Source of the DNA: S5-A14a sp022766365
GTDB lineage: Bacteria; Bacillota; Clostridia; Peptostreptococcales; Anaerovoracaceae
Assembly: GCA_050313295.1 (NCBI GenBank)
Contig: JBNPLD010000032.1
Reading direction: 5' to 3' (one strand)
Length of the DNA stretch: 6,066 bases
Part shown: positions 1 to 4,814 of the stretch, piece after piece
How the letters are laid out: every line of letters begins with the position of its first letter
Position numbering within the stretch: position 1 is the stretch's first letter
Notes under the pieces: model-generated
Told to the model about the DNA's origin: nothing
The model's database searches: none
What the model saw: only the letters and a program-made list of their open reading frames with translations
Translations under genes and position numbers: made by a program

Positions 1-141
1 TTTAAGAGCTTTACCGTGAATTCTGGGGTCATCACAATCAACTAAATTTTTAATAATCCAATTTTTGATAACTCTTGCTGTATGTCTATCCAGCTTTTTC
101 ATGTCTTTTAGTGCTGATTCTGTAAATTCTACTCTATACAT
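1..141 (-). CDS. RelE/ParE-family toxin, N-terminal part (gene continues across the plasmid join at 6066)
   Basis: These 47 codons start at ATG 141-139, two bases after the antitoxin stop (144-146), and stay open to base 1. The product begins MYRVEFTESALKDMKKLD and ends DPRIHGKALK. That is the N-terminal beta-strand, helix pair and 'D-P-R-x-x-GKxL' stretch of RelE/ParE toxins, where the next expected residues are G-x-L-x-G-x-W-R-Y-R. Exactly that continuation is read in frame from 6066 downward, giving a 93-residue protein of normal family length. Family members are mRNA interferases acting on the ribosome or, in ParE branches, gyrase poisons; which applies here cannot be read from the sequence. 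Only a weak SD precedes the ATG, so translation is probably coupled to the antitoxin. The toxin assignment is strong; the exact activity is not known. Confidence 0.9.
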   Translation of the reverse strand, partial: MYRVEFTESALKDMKKLDRHTARVIKNWIIKNLVDCDDPRIHGKALK

Positions 142-143
142 GA

Positions 144-368
144 TTAGATGCCTAATATCTCCCAAACTTCTGTGTGGTCATATTTCTTTTCAGTTTTTGC
201 TTTCTCATGAGCATGTAGAATTCTTGCTTCATCAAGTTCAAATTCTTCTTCAAGTTTGTCCATGATAAGTTCTCTGATAAATTGGCTCATATTTAATTTA
301 TTAACGGATACATAATCACGTAGCAGTTTTGTATCTTCTTCATTCATTCTTAAAGATATAGTATTCAT
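144..368 (-). CDS. Ribbon-helix-helix antitoxin (RelB-like, DUF6290-type)
   Basis: This 74-residue protein begins MNTISLRMNEEDTKLLRDYV. The short strand 'TISLRM' followed by two helices up to about residue 42 is the ribbon-helix-helix DNA-binding fold. The acidic, charged C-terminal half (EEEFELDEARILHAHEKAKTEKKYD, here cited by composition at residues 39-64) is the likely toxin-wrapping region, and the ending 'EVWEILGI' is typical of this antitoxin group. The start ATG at 368-366 has a TAGGAG Shine-Dalgarno at 382-377, 8 nt away. The gene lies directly upstream of the RelE/ParE toxin (2 nt gap), the standard antitoxin-first order. Expected role: neutralise the toxin by direct binding and repress the operon at the 382-405 palindrome. 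The family name is from recognition; the pairing with the toxin is clear from position. Confidence 0.88.
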   Translation of the reverse strand: MNTISLRMNEEDTKLLRDYVSVNKLNMSQFIRELIMDKLEEEFELDEARILHAHEKAKTEKKYDHTEVWEILGI

Positions 369-381
369 ATCGTTTTCTCCT

Positions 382-405
382 ATCTGTATTATTTGTAATA
401 CAGAT
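382..405. promoter_or_regulatory. Operator palindrome of toxin-antitoxin operon 1
   Basis: A perfect 10-bp inverted repeat, ATCTGTATTA and TAATACAGAT, flanks a 4-nt centre. It overlaps the last bases of the -10 box and ends at the Shine-Dalgarno of the antitoxin gene, so a bound ribbon-helix-helix antitoxin would block transcription initiation. Assignment of the antitoxin as ligand is inferred from position. Confidence 0.75.
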
Positions 406-433
406 TATACAACTTCTTTCTGCACTTTGTCAA
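404..433 (-). promoter_or_regulatory. Sigma-A-type promoter of toxin-antitoxin operon 1
   Basis: On the minus strand TTGACA (433-428) and TATAAT (409-404) are both perfect consensus, with an 18-nt spacer. The -35 box contains the rep stop codon TGA (432-430), so the operon promoter is built into the end of rep. Transcription would start near 397, inside the operator palindrome. Confidence 0.85.
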
Positions 434-1779
434 GAACCCCACCACTTGTAAACTGTGTTTATATGTAACCCTGTATCTCTTGAGCAGTCTATCTTTTTCC
501 CATTAGGATTCTTCTTTCGCCATTCTATAACTATATCCTGTTTTGGTTTTCGTCCAGAATGAGGGCTATTATCTCTCCATGTAGGATTCACGACACTTTG
601 AATAGCTCTCATCACTGCCATATGTTCTTCCTGTGTTCGACCGTTTCTCTTGTTTTTCTCAATATGAATATCCGTCCTTGCTACAATTGTATCGATAGGA
701 TAAGTTATATAATCATCGTTATAGGCTTCTAGTGCTTTCATCATATCATCAAGAGTAAACTCATCACCTTTCTCGTTTAGAAAATCAATTAATTGCACAC
801 TATCTTTAACCAATTCATCATAACTAATGCCACATTTTTTAGCATAAGCTGCTAATGTCATAATGCACCAATATCTATGCCCTTGTGTAGCACCATCGTA
901 AATTTTTCTTATCCACCAATCATATAACCCTCGATGACAAACCCATGTCCCTTTCTTTCTCTTCTCAATAATACGTGTTTGATACCAATCAGGATACATT
1001 TCTTTGGCTTCTTTAAGTGTTAAATTGCTTTTATATACAATATCTTTTACTTTATAATCATCCGGAACAGTCTCGTTTAATTCTTCTATCGTATATTTTT
1101 TTACATTGCCCGACTTAAATGCTTTCGTAATATTGCCATTTTTTGTTACAGTTCCAACAATACGAAATCCTTGAAACAGGCTCTCATACTGTATGTTATC
1201 ATGCAGGATCGAAGCTCCTTGCGTCCATGCTTGCCATGTTAATCGCCTCTTTAAAATTTCCAATTGTTCAACAATATTTTTAAAAAGAGGAATAGGCTTA
1301 TTAAAAACATAATATAGGTGTAGCCCCGTACCACTGGAAACAAAGTATGAAGGTGCAGGTAGTCCAAAATAAACATTGTTCTCAACAAAATAGCCTACAT
1401 TCCTTATCTGTCTAAATAGAACCTCTAAGTTTTTTTCACTAACTATACCATCAAGATCAATAGCAATAGCATATATGAACCTTGCATTTGCACTCTTTCT
1501 TTGCTTGCCAATATAACTTATTGGTGACATAAGACAAAAATTTTTTCTTCCGGCAACCTCATCGAGTTTATCTAAATCATCAGTCAAAGTATGCCTTAAA
1601 ACCCTAGGCATACCATCTGATTTTTTTTCTTTTGTAACTTCAACAATAATACCGTTATATTTTCCATTTTCATAAACTCCTTTTTTTTCAAAAGAACCAA
1701 CAGGAAAAATATCACGGTAAAACTCTCTATATGAAACTTCAGACAGACCTTTATTAAATAAATATGATGTTATATCCAT
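430..1779 (-). CDS. rep: Plasmid replication initiator with primase-polymerase (AEP-like) core and C-terminal HTH
   Basis: A 449-residue protein. Recognisable landmarks: 'AIAIDLDG' at about 104-111 (two metal-binding Asp, motif I of archaeo-eukaryotic primases); 'SSGTGLHLYYVF' at 148-159 (S-G-x-G-x-H motif II, catalytic His154); and 'QGFRIVGTVTKNG' at 203-215, matching the F-R-x-x-G-(S/T) motif III region. Residues about 300-370 (from 'GHRYWCIMTLAAYAKKCG') look like a PriCT-type helical domain. Residues 409-448 (from GRKPKQDIVIEWRKKNP, ending NTVYKWW) look like a helix-turn-helix that could bind the origin repeats. An in-frame GTG exists at 1788, but the AAGGAG at 1793-1788 sits 8 nt before ATG 1779 and overlaps the GTG, so ATG 1779 is chosen. 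It probably primes and initiates replication. The primase-like fold is clear by motif; the replication mode is inferred. Confidence 0.88.
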   Translation of the reverse strand: MDITSYLFNKGLSEVSYREFYRDIFPVGSFEKKGVYENGKYNGIIVEVTKEKKSDGMPRVLRHTLTDDLDKLDEVAGRKNFCLMSPISYIGKQRKSANARFIYAIAIDLDGIVSEKNLEVLFRQIRNVGYFVENNVYFGLPAPSYFVSSGTGLHLYYVFNKPIPLFKNIVEQLEILKRRLTWQAWTQGASILHDNIQYESLFQGFRIVGTVTKNGNITKAFKSGNVKKYTIEELNETVPDDYKVKDIVYKSNLTLKEAKEMYPDWYQTRIIEKRKKGTWVCHRGLYDWWIRKIYDGATQGHRYWCIMTLAAYAKKCGISYDELVKDSVQLIDFLNEKGDEFTLDDMMKALEAYNDDYITYPIDTIVARTDIHIEKNKRNGRTQEEHMAVMRAIQSVVNPTWRDNSPHSGRKPKQDIVIEWRKKNPNGKKIDCSRDTGLHINTVYKWWGS

Positions 1780-1800
1780 GACATGCACTCCTTATGGGCG

Positions 1801-1880
1801 TTATATTATCAATACATATAAATGTAGGTTTTTGAGAAATTATATAACAATCATTTTTGACTGTCAATATCATCATTACC
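1801..1880. repeat. Direct repeat copy A carrying the rep promoter
   Basis: Bases 1821-1880 match 3146-3205 at 56 of 60 positions. Homology continues leftward to about 1803 (matching about 3129) with one indel and a few substitutions. This copy contains the working rep promoter and the start of its leader. It forms the right-hand (rep-side) boundary of the cargo segment, as seen along the minus strand. Confidence 0.9.
1839..1867 (-). promoter_or_regulatory. rep promoter (copy A)
   Basis: Perfect TTGACA (1867-1862) and TATAAT (1844-1839) with a 17-nt spacer point into rep. The predicted start near 1832 leaves a leader of about 50 nt before ATG 1779. The -35 lies in the short palindrome TTGACTGTCAA (1857-1867), a possible operator. 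The leader holds TACAT/ATGTA (5-bp arms). The same promoter is duplicated at 3164-3192. Confidence 0.88.
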
Positions 1881-2119
1881 CCTATATTTATAAGGGACGT
1901 AATGTATCAATACATTTTTTTGATAATATATTTATTTGACCACATATTACCCATTATATCCTAAAAATTTGTTAAATTCTAGACTTTTATTGTTTCAACC
2001 CTAGGATTATAATTATTATACATGTGATGTAATTCTTATTTATATGGGAGGCTGGTCCAATGGGTTGTTAGACAAAATATAATTATGAAAATTGCACATT
2101 TGAATACGAAGGAGGAATT
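1868..2119. other. Divergent intergenic region between rep and the secreted-protein gene
   Basis: AT-rich spacer with no gene of convincing size. It holds the 7-bp inverted repeat AATGTAT/ATACATT (1901-1916), whose TATCAATACAT core recurs at 1807-1817 in the rep leader. It also holds a GGGAGG at 2046-2051 followed by the three-codon frame ATG GGT TGT TAG (2060-2071). A 12-codon frame from ATG 2085 (MKIAHLNTKEEL) has a stop that overlaps the next gene's start as ATGA. These minor elements have no convincing Shine-Dalgarno except the GGGAGG one, and could be chance. Confidence 0.5.
1990..2019 (+). promoter_or_regulatory. Possible promoter of the secreted-protein/membrane-protein pair
   Basis: TTGTTT (1990-1995) and TATTAT (2014-2019) with an 18-nt spacer is the best arrangement found upstream of the gene at 2120. 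A better -10 (TATAAT, 2008-2013) has no good -35 at the right distance. Low confidence; it would leave a leader of about 95 nt. Confidence 0.3.
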
Positions 2120-2818
2120 ATGATTACTTTAGCCAAAAAGAATATAGTAAGTTTATTGTTAATTTTATTTGTGTGTTTTTTATCTACCACTAGCGTTTTT
2201 GCTAATACAAGTTTCCAGTTAGAAAATATAGATGTATCTAAGGTCAACTCCGAATTAGCAAAAAACACTACTGTTAATTTCAAAAAAATCTCAAATTCAG
2301 AAGTTATATACACTTACTCAATAGATGGCAAGACTTTCAAGAATGTTGATAAAATTTTATCTAATAATAAAATTTATACATCTGTTTTTGAGGTAACAAA
2401 GGATGGAGATAGTTTTTTACACTCATTTGAATCCATCATTGAAAATTCAAGCATAACAACCTTTTCCGATTCAGGAGAAAAACTAAATTCAATATATGTG
2501 GAAAAAACAACTTCAGGATACAATTGGAAATATCAATCCTCTTATAATGGAGATACATCTTTTCGAAATATGACCATCACAGCCATCGCAATCGCACTAG
2601 GTGCTGCTATTTCTGGTCCAGTCGGTGTCTTTATGGCCGTCGCAGGATATATATATGACAAAAAAGTAGAAACTGTTTACTACCATGTCAATCTGTACAA
2701 AGATTTAAATAGTTCTCCTCATCGACCTGCATTTAAAAGAGTCACCTACTTCTATACAGATAAATCTCATTCCCATGCAATACCTGGCAATCCAGTTGTA
2801 TTCATAACCAAGCCATAA
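2120..2818 (+). CDS. Secreted protein with Gly/Ala-rich hydrophobic segment; candidate large bacteriocin
   Basis: A 232-residue protein with a clear Sec signal peptide: K6-K7, a hydrophobic core at 9-21, and likely cleavage after V-F-A28, leaving about 204 residues. The mature part is polar and Ser/Thr/Asn-rich, with no Cys outside the signal. It then has one glycine/alanine-rich hydrophobic stretch at 151-179 (ITAIAIALGAAISGPVGVFM, continuing AVAGYIY), suited to membrane insertion, and a basic/aromatic tail. The ATG at 2120 follows AAGGAGG (2109-2115), a very strong SD at a short 4-nt spacing. It is followed 23 nt later by a small membrane protein. This layout resembles large unmodified bacteriocins with an adjacent immunity protein; geobacillin 26-like secreted proteins are a possible family match that I cannot confirm without a search. 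It could equally be a cell-envelope protein of other function. Confidence 0.8.
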   Translation: MITLAKKNIVSLLLILFVCFLSTTSVFANTSFQLENIDVSKVNSELAKNTTVNFKKISNSEVIYTYSIDGKTFKNVDKILSNNKIYTSVFEVTKDGDSFLHSFESIIENSSITTFSDSGEKLNSIYVEKTTSGYNWKYQSSYNGDTSFRNMTITAIAIALGAAISGPVGVFMAVAGYIYDKKVETVYYHVNLYKDLNSSPHRPAFKRVTYFYTDKSHSHAIPGNPVVFITKP

Positions 2819-2841
2819 TATGCGTAAAGTGGATTATAAAA

Positions 2842-3078
2842 ATGTTTAATAAAAAATTAGTAAAGCTTTTATTTCATGTCGCTATATATCTTATTATCAT
2901 AGCCATCACCTTTGAACATGTTTCCTTTTTTCATATTATCGCAGGCATTTTTTTAATTTTGTCATCTCTTGTAGGCATTTTCTATTCATATAAATCCAGA
3001 GAGTCAGAGCATTCCATTGGCTCTTACTTCCTCTACATTTTAGACATCCTTGCTGGTTTGATAATGATTGTTTATTAA
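2842..3078 (+). CDS. Small multi-spanning membrane protein; candidate immunity protein
   Basis: A 78-residue, strongly hydrophobic protein with three probable membrane segments: about 7-24 (VKLLFHVAIYLIIIAITF), 29-49 (FFHIIAGIFLILSSLVGIFYS) and 62-78 (YFLYILDILAGLIMIVY), with a charged loop at 51-58 (KSRESEHS). The N-terminus is basic (MFNKKLVK). It lies 23 nt downstream of the secreted protein on the same strand, before a shared hairpin terminator. The Shine-Dalgarno is weak (AAGTGG, 2827-2832), so it probably relies on readthrough translation or lower expression. Small polytopic proteins in this position usually protect the producer from its own bacteriocin. That is the inferred role, and no family is recognised. 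Confidence 0.72.
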   Translation: MFNKKLVKLLFHVAIYLIIIAITFEHVSFFHIIAGIFLILSSLVGIFYSYKSRESEHSIGSYFLYILDILAGLIMIVY

Positions 3079-3082
3079 ATAC

Positions 3083-3113
3083 ATACAGCCTCACAGTTGA
3101 TGTGAGGCTGTAT
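3083..3113. terminator. Hairpin terminator, probably bidirectional
   Basis: A perfect 13-bp stem (ATACAGCCTCACA pairing with TGTGAGGCTGTAT) with loop GTTGA lies 4 nt after the stop of the small membrane protein. Neither side has a long T-run, but the stem is strong enough to end the plus-strand operon. On the minus strand it would also stop transcripts coming from toxin-antitoxin operon 2 and from the orphan promoter at 3164-3192. Confidence 0.7.
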
Positions 3114-3126
3114 CATTCTATATCCG

Positions 3127-3205
3127 CCATATTATTAATGCATTAAATGTAGTTTTTTGAGAAATTATATAACAGTCATTTTTGACTGTCAAAATCATCA
3201 TTAGC
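3127..3205. repeat. Direct repeat copy B carrying a second rep-type promoter
   Basis: This is the partner of 1801-1880, with 56/60 identity over 3146-3205. It lies just downstream of the stop of the second toxin and before the terminator at 3083-3113, with no rep gene following it. Together the two copies bracket the 1.25-kb cargo. It contains the 12-bp palindrome TTAATGCATTAA, where copy A has a diverged version. Confidence 0.9.
3164..3192 (-). promoter_or_regulatory. Orphan copy of the rep promoter (copy B)
   Basis: Perfect TTGACA (3192-3187) and TATAAT (3169-3164) with a 17-nt spacer, identical in design to copy A. A transcript starting near 3157 meets the 13-bp hairpin at 3113-3083, so it would be only about 75-80 nt long and would contain no apparent gene. 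Its first 30 or so bases would resemble the rep leader. Confidence 0.8.
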
Positions 3206-3213
3206 CATAGTTT

Positions 3214-3471
3214 TTATCCTGGAATTTTCAAAATTACATCTACGAACAATTCATCATCTAAAATACGAAAAACTGCCCTGTAATTACCAATTCTCAATCT
3301 AAATATATCATCATAAGTTTTAGAATGGAATTTCTTCACATCGTATGAATAGATGTTCTCCTTATCCTCTGTAAATTCTGCAAACGCTTTGAAAAATCTA
3401 ATTCCTACAGCCTTATTTTTCTTTAGAAATTTTTCAGCAGATTTTGAATATTTAACCTTGTAAAAGCTCAT
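3214..3471 (-). CDS. RelE/ParE (YafQ-like)-family toxin 2
   Basis: An 85-residue basic protein. 'FYKVKYSKSAEKFLKKN' (3-19) is the N-terminal strand and helix of the RelE/ParE superfamily. 'YDVKKFHSKTYDDIFRLR' (43-60) and 'IGNYRAVFRI' (61-70) form the conserved core, where the R-x-R-I-G-N-Y-R signature is seen, followed by the strand 'ELFVDVILKI'. The ATG at 3471-3469 lies inside the end of the antitoxin gene (20-nt overlap including the antitoxin stop), preceded by AAGGA about 12 nt upstream. Tight translational coupling is therefore expected. It is distant in sequence from toxin 1, so the plasmid has two different modules. Expected activity is ribosome-dependent mRNA cleavage; a gyrase-type target cannot be excluded. 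Confidence 0.88.
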   Translation of the reverse strand: MSFYKVKYSKSAEKFLKKNKAVGIRFFKAFAEFTEDKENIYSYDVKKFHSKTYDDIFRLRIGNYRAVFRILDDELFVDVILKIPG

Positions 3472-3727
3472 CTAAAGTTAATTCCTTTCCGCTTACATTA
3501 TCAAAATCTATGTTCAATGCTTCAATTTCTTCCTGTTCGTCTATGTCAATATAGGCACAATTCGCATTTATATACTCTAGCAAGCTCAGATTTTCATTTT
3601 TAACAATAGCTTTTAGTGCTGTATCTCTTAAAAACTCGGAAAATGACATGCCACATTTTTTAGCATAATCATTGATAATTTCATAAGTTGTAACTGGCAA
3701 AGTGATGTTTTTTCTAACCGTATTCAT
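3452..3727 (-). CDS. Ribbon-helix-helix antitoxin 2
   Basis: A 91-residue protein beginning MNTVRKNITLPVTTYEIIND. The strand 'RKNITLPV' followed by two helices (14-24 and 28-43, around 'MSFSEFLRDTALKAIV') is the ribbon-helix-helix fold. Residues 55-91 are highly acidic (IDIDEQEEIEALNIDFD region) and end 'ELTLDELLQG', typical of toxin-wrapping tails. An in-frame ATG exists 39 nt upstream (3766), but it lies in the operator/promoter. The GAGGAGG Shine-Dalgarno at 3740-3734 is 6 nt before ATG 3727, so this start is preferred. It overlaps the toxin gene by 20 nt and should repress its own operon at 3753-3774. Confidence 0.87.
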   Translation of the reverse strand: MNTVRKNITLPVTTYEIINDYAKKCGMSFSEFLRDTALKAIVKNENLSLLEYINANCAYIDIDEQEEIEALNIDFDNVSGKELTLDELLQG

Positions 3728-3748
3728 AGGAAACCTCCTCACACTCCT

Positions 3749-3754
3749 ATTATA
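3749..3754 (-). promoter_or_regulatory. -10 box of toxin-antitoxin operon 2
   Basis: TATAAT on the minus strand lies 21 nt before the antitoxin start codon. No convincing -35 is present at 16-18 nt (ATATAC at best), so the promoter may be weak or dependent on another feature. The repeats at 3753-3774 occupy the spacer and would let the antitoxin exclude RNA polymerase. Confidence 0.6.
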
Positions 3755-3774
3755 CACACTGTACACATTGTGTA
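3753..3774. promoter_or_regulatory. Operator repeats of toxin-antitoxin operon 2
   Basis: Two adjacent 9-bp direct repeats, TACACACTG (3753-3761) and TACACATTG (3762-3770), are present. The second is also the left part of the inverted repeat TACACA-T-TGTGTA (3762-3774). Such tandem/inverted short sites are usual for ribbon-helix-helix dimers. Their overlap with the promoter spacer supports autorepression. Confidence 0.65.
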
Positions 3775-3788
3775 TATGTATTAAATTC

Positions 3789-3905
3789 TCAAAATTCCCA
3801 CTCTAATTCTTTTTCTTTCTCTATATCTTTTGTTTTTTCTTCTAACTCTTTATTTAAGACCCTCATTTGCGTTTTAAGCGATTTTATCTTCTTGGGTATA
3901 TATAT
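3789..3905 (-). pseudogene. Coiled-coil gene remnant
   Basis: An open stretch of 38 codons runs between stops at 3906-3908 and 3789-3791. From its only ATG (3866) it reads MRVLNKELEEKTKDIEKE, then KELEWEF, a Lys/Glu heptad-like pattern expected of a coiled-coil C-terminus. There is no Shine-Dalgarno before the ATG, and the upstream frame closes quickly. I read this as the tail of a decayed gene, possibly a replication accessory or mobilisation protein. It could also be chance coding of a purine-rich strand. Confidence 0.4.
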
Positions 3906-4010
3906 TTATTCCATCCGCCTACTTTCGGTCATCTACGGGTTGATTAGTTATGTTTTGAGCATACTCCTGTATAGTTCATCGGAGTATATTTGATTGTAAA
4001 TCGCTTTTTT
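3906..4010. other. Structured spacer before the first repeat block
   Basis: No gene. Contains ATACTCC (3961-3967) and GGAGTAT (3981-3987), a perfect 7-bp inverted repeat with a 13-nt loop. A longer-range pair, AAGCGATTT (3876-3884) with AAATCGCTT (3998-4006) followed by a T-run, could act as a plus-strand terminator-like structure enclosing it. Confidence 0.45.
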
Positions 4011-4080
4011 AACTTCCGGACTTTTTGTTACTAAGTTACCACTCACCTCTAACTTCCGGACTTTTTGTTACTAAGTTACC
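4011..4080. repeat. Iteron-like repeats, block 1 (two units)
   Basis: Two copies of a 27-bp core (from AACTTCCGGACTTTTTG through TTACTAAGTT) start at 4011 and 4051, an exact 40-bp period, separated by a 13-bp linker. The core has short inverted ends (AACTT/AAGTT) and the TCCGGA palindrome. Near-identity and regular spacing suggest binding sites for Rep or the HTH/coiled-coil protein. Which protein binds is unknown. Confidence 0.85.
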
Positions 4081-4667
4081 ATCTCTTTTTTTTACCAGCA
4101 TTCTACTTTTAACGTTCCCTAAATTTTTATTTTGTCATAATCATTATGACTAATTACACACGTGCTTAACAAAACTAAAAAATAAACATTCAATTATTTT
4201 TCCTCTAATTCATTTTTTTGTCTCATGAGACTTGTTAAAATTTAAGTTAATTTTTTGTTTGTTGTAGTATCAATTCAATATTTTTTTCTTAACACTTCTT
4301 GCTATGTTTTTATTTTTTTCATATTTTTTCTCCCTGTTTCACGTTCGTTTTTGTAATTTAATATCATCGCAATTTGTTGGAAAATCTCATGGGAGATTGT
4401 CCGTGCAAGCATAGATTTCCCCCGTGTGTTTGCACATGGGAAATCAGCTTTTTAGGGAGTACCCTAAGACCCCTTTCTCAATTTTTTCTTGTTACTACAG
4501 AAAAAATTACATCGCAAAAAAATTATTTTCAAAGTCTCGTTAAGAAAAATTTTTACTGAATTTTTTTATCTTCCTCAGTTTTTTAAAAAAACCATGAATT
4601 CATTTTTTGAGTTAATTGCCTTTGAAGTTTTTTGATTTATGCAATTCGAAGTTATTTTTTTATGAAC
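4081..4667. other. T-rich AT-rich region between the repeat blocks; candidate origin unwinding region
   Basis: No credible gene. The plus strand is strongly T-rich with many runs of 5-8 T, expected to be curved and easily melted. Palindromes: GTCATAAT-C-ATTATGAC (4134-4150), GTCTCATGAGAC (4220-4231), and the hairpin cluster at 4383-4467. Two GAAGTT motifs (4624-4629 and 4648-4653) are inverted versions of the AACTTC at the start of the iteron core. An unwinding role is inferred from composition and position between the iteron blocks. Confidence 0.55.
4383..4467. repeat. Cluster of three hairpins in the AT-rich region
   Basis: AATCTC-ATGG-GAGATT (4383-4398); GATTTCCC (4414-4421) with GGGAAATC (4438-4445), extended inward by GTGTG/CACAT including one G-U pair and a CC bulge; and TTAGGG-AGTA-CCCTAA (4452-4467). 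GTGCAA (4403-4408) can alternatively pair with TTGCAC (4430-4435). This GC-richer island inside T-rich DNA is a candidate single-strand origin, transfer origin or primosome site. No known motif is recognised. Confidence 0.6.
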
Positions 4668-4814
4668 AACTTCCGGACTTTTTGTTACTAAGTTGCCTCT
4701 CATTTCTAACTTCCGGACTTTTTGTTACTAAGTTGCCTCTCATTTCTAACTTCCGGACTTTTTGTTACTAAGTTGCCTCTCATTTCTAACTTCCGGACTT
4801 TTTGTTACTAAGTT
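4668..4814. repeat. Iteron-like repeats, block 2 (four units)
   Basis: Four copies of the same 27-bp core as block 1 start at 4668, 4708, 4748 and 4788, again with an exact 40-bp period. The 13-bp linker (GCCTCTCATTTCT) is identical within the block but differs from block 1. With block 1 this makes six sites in the same orientation. The tandem, phased design is that of origin iterons or a partition centromere. Confidence 0.88.

Noticed and set aside
65..265. Plus-strand frame of 66 codons
   Set aside because: Antisense to the toxin 1/antitoxin 1 pair, which are supported by family features, start sites and operon order.
2083..2313. Minus-strand frame of 76 codons
   Set aside because: Antisense to the signal peptide region of the secreted protein, with no Shine-Dalgarno or promoter.
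1801..3205. Insertion sequence or composite transposon around the cargo
   Set aside because: The flanking repeats are direct, carry the rep promoter rather than IS ends, and no transposase is encoded between or within them.
4374..4559. Plus-strand open frame of 61 codons
   Set aside because: TTG start without a Shine-Dalgarno, spanning hairpins and T-rich DNA; composition does not look like a protein.
4011..4814. CRISPR array
   Set aside because: The linkers between cores are only 13 bp and identical within a block, so there are no variable spacers and no cas genes; tandem iterons explain the pattern.
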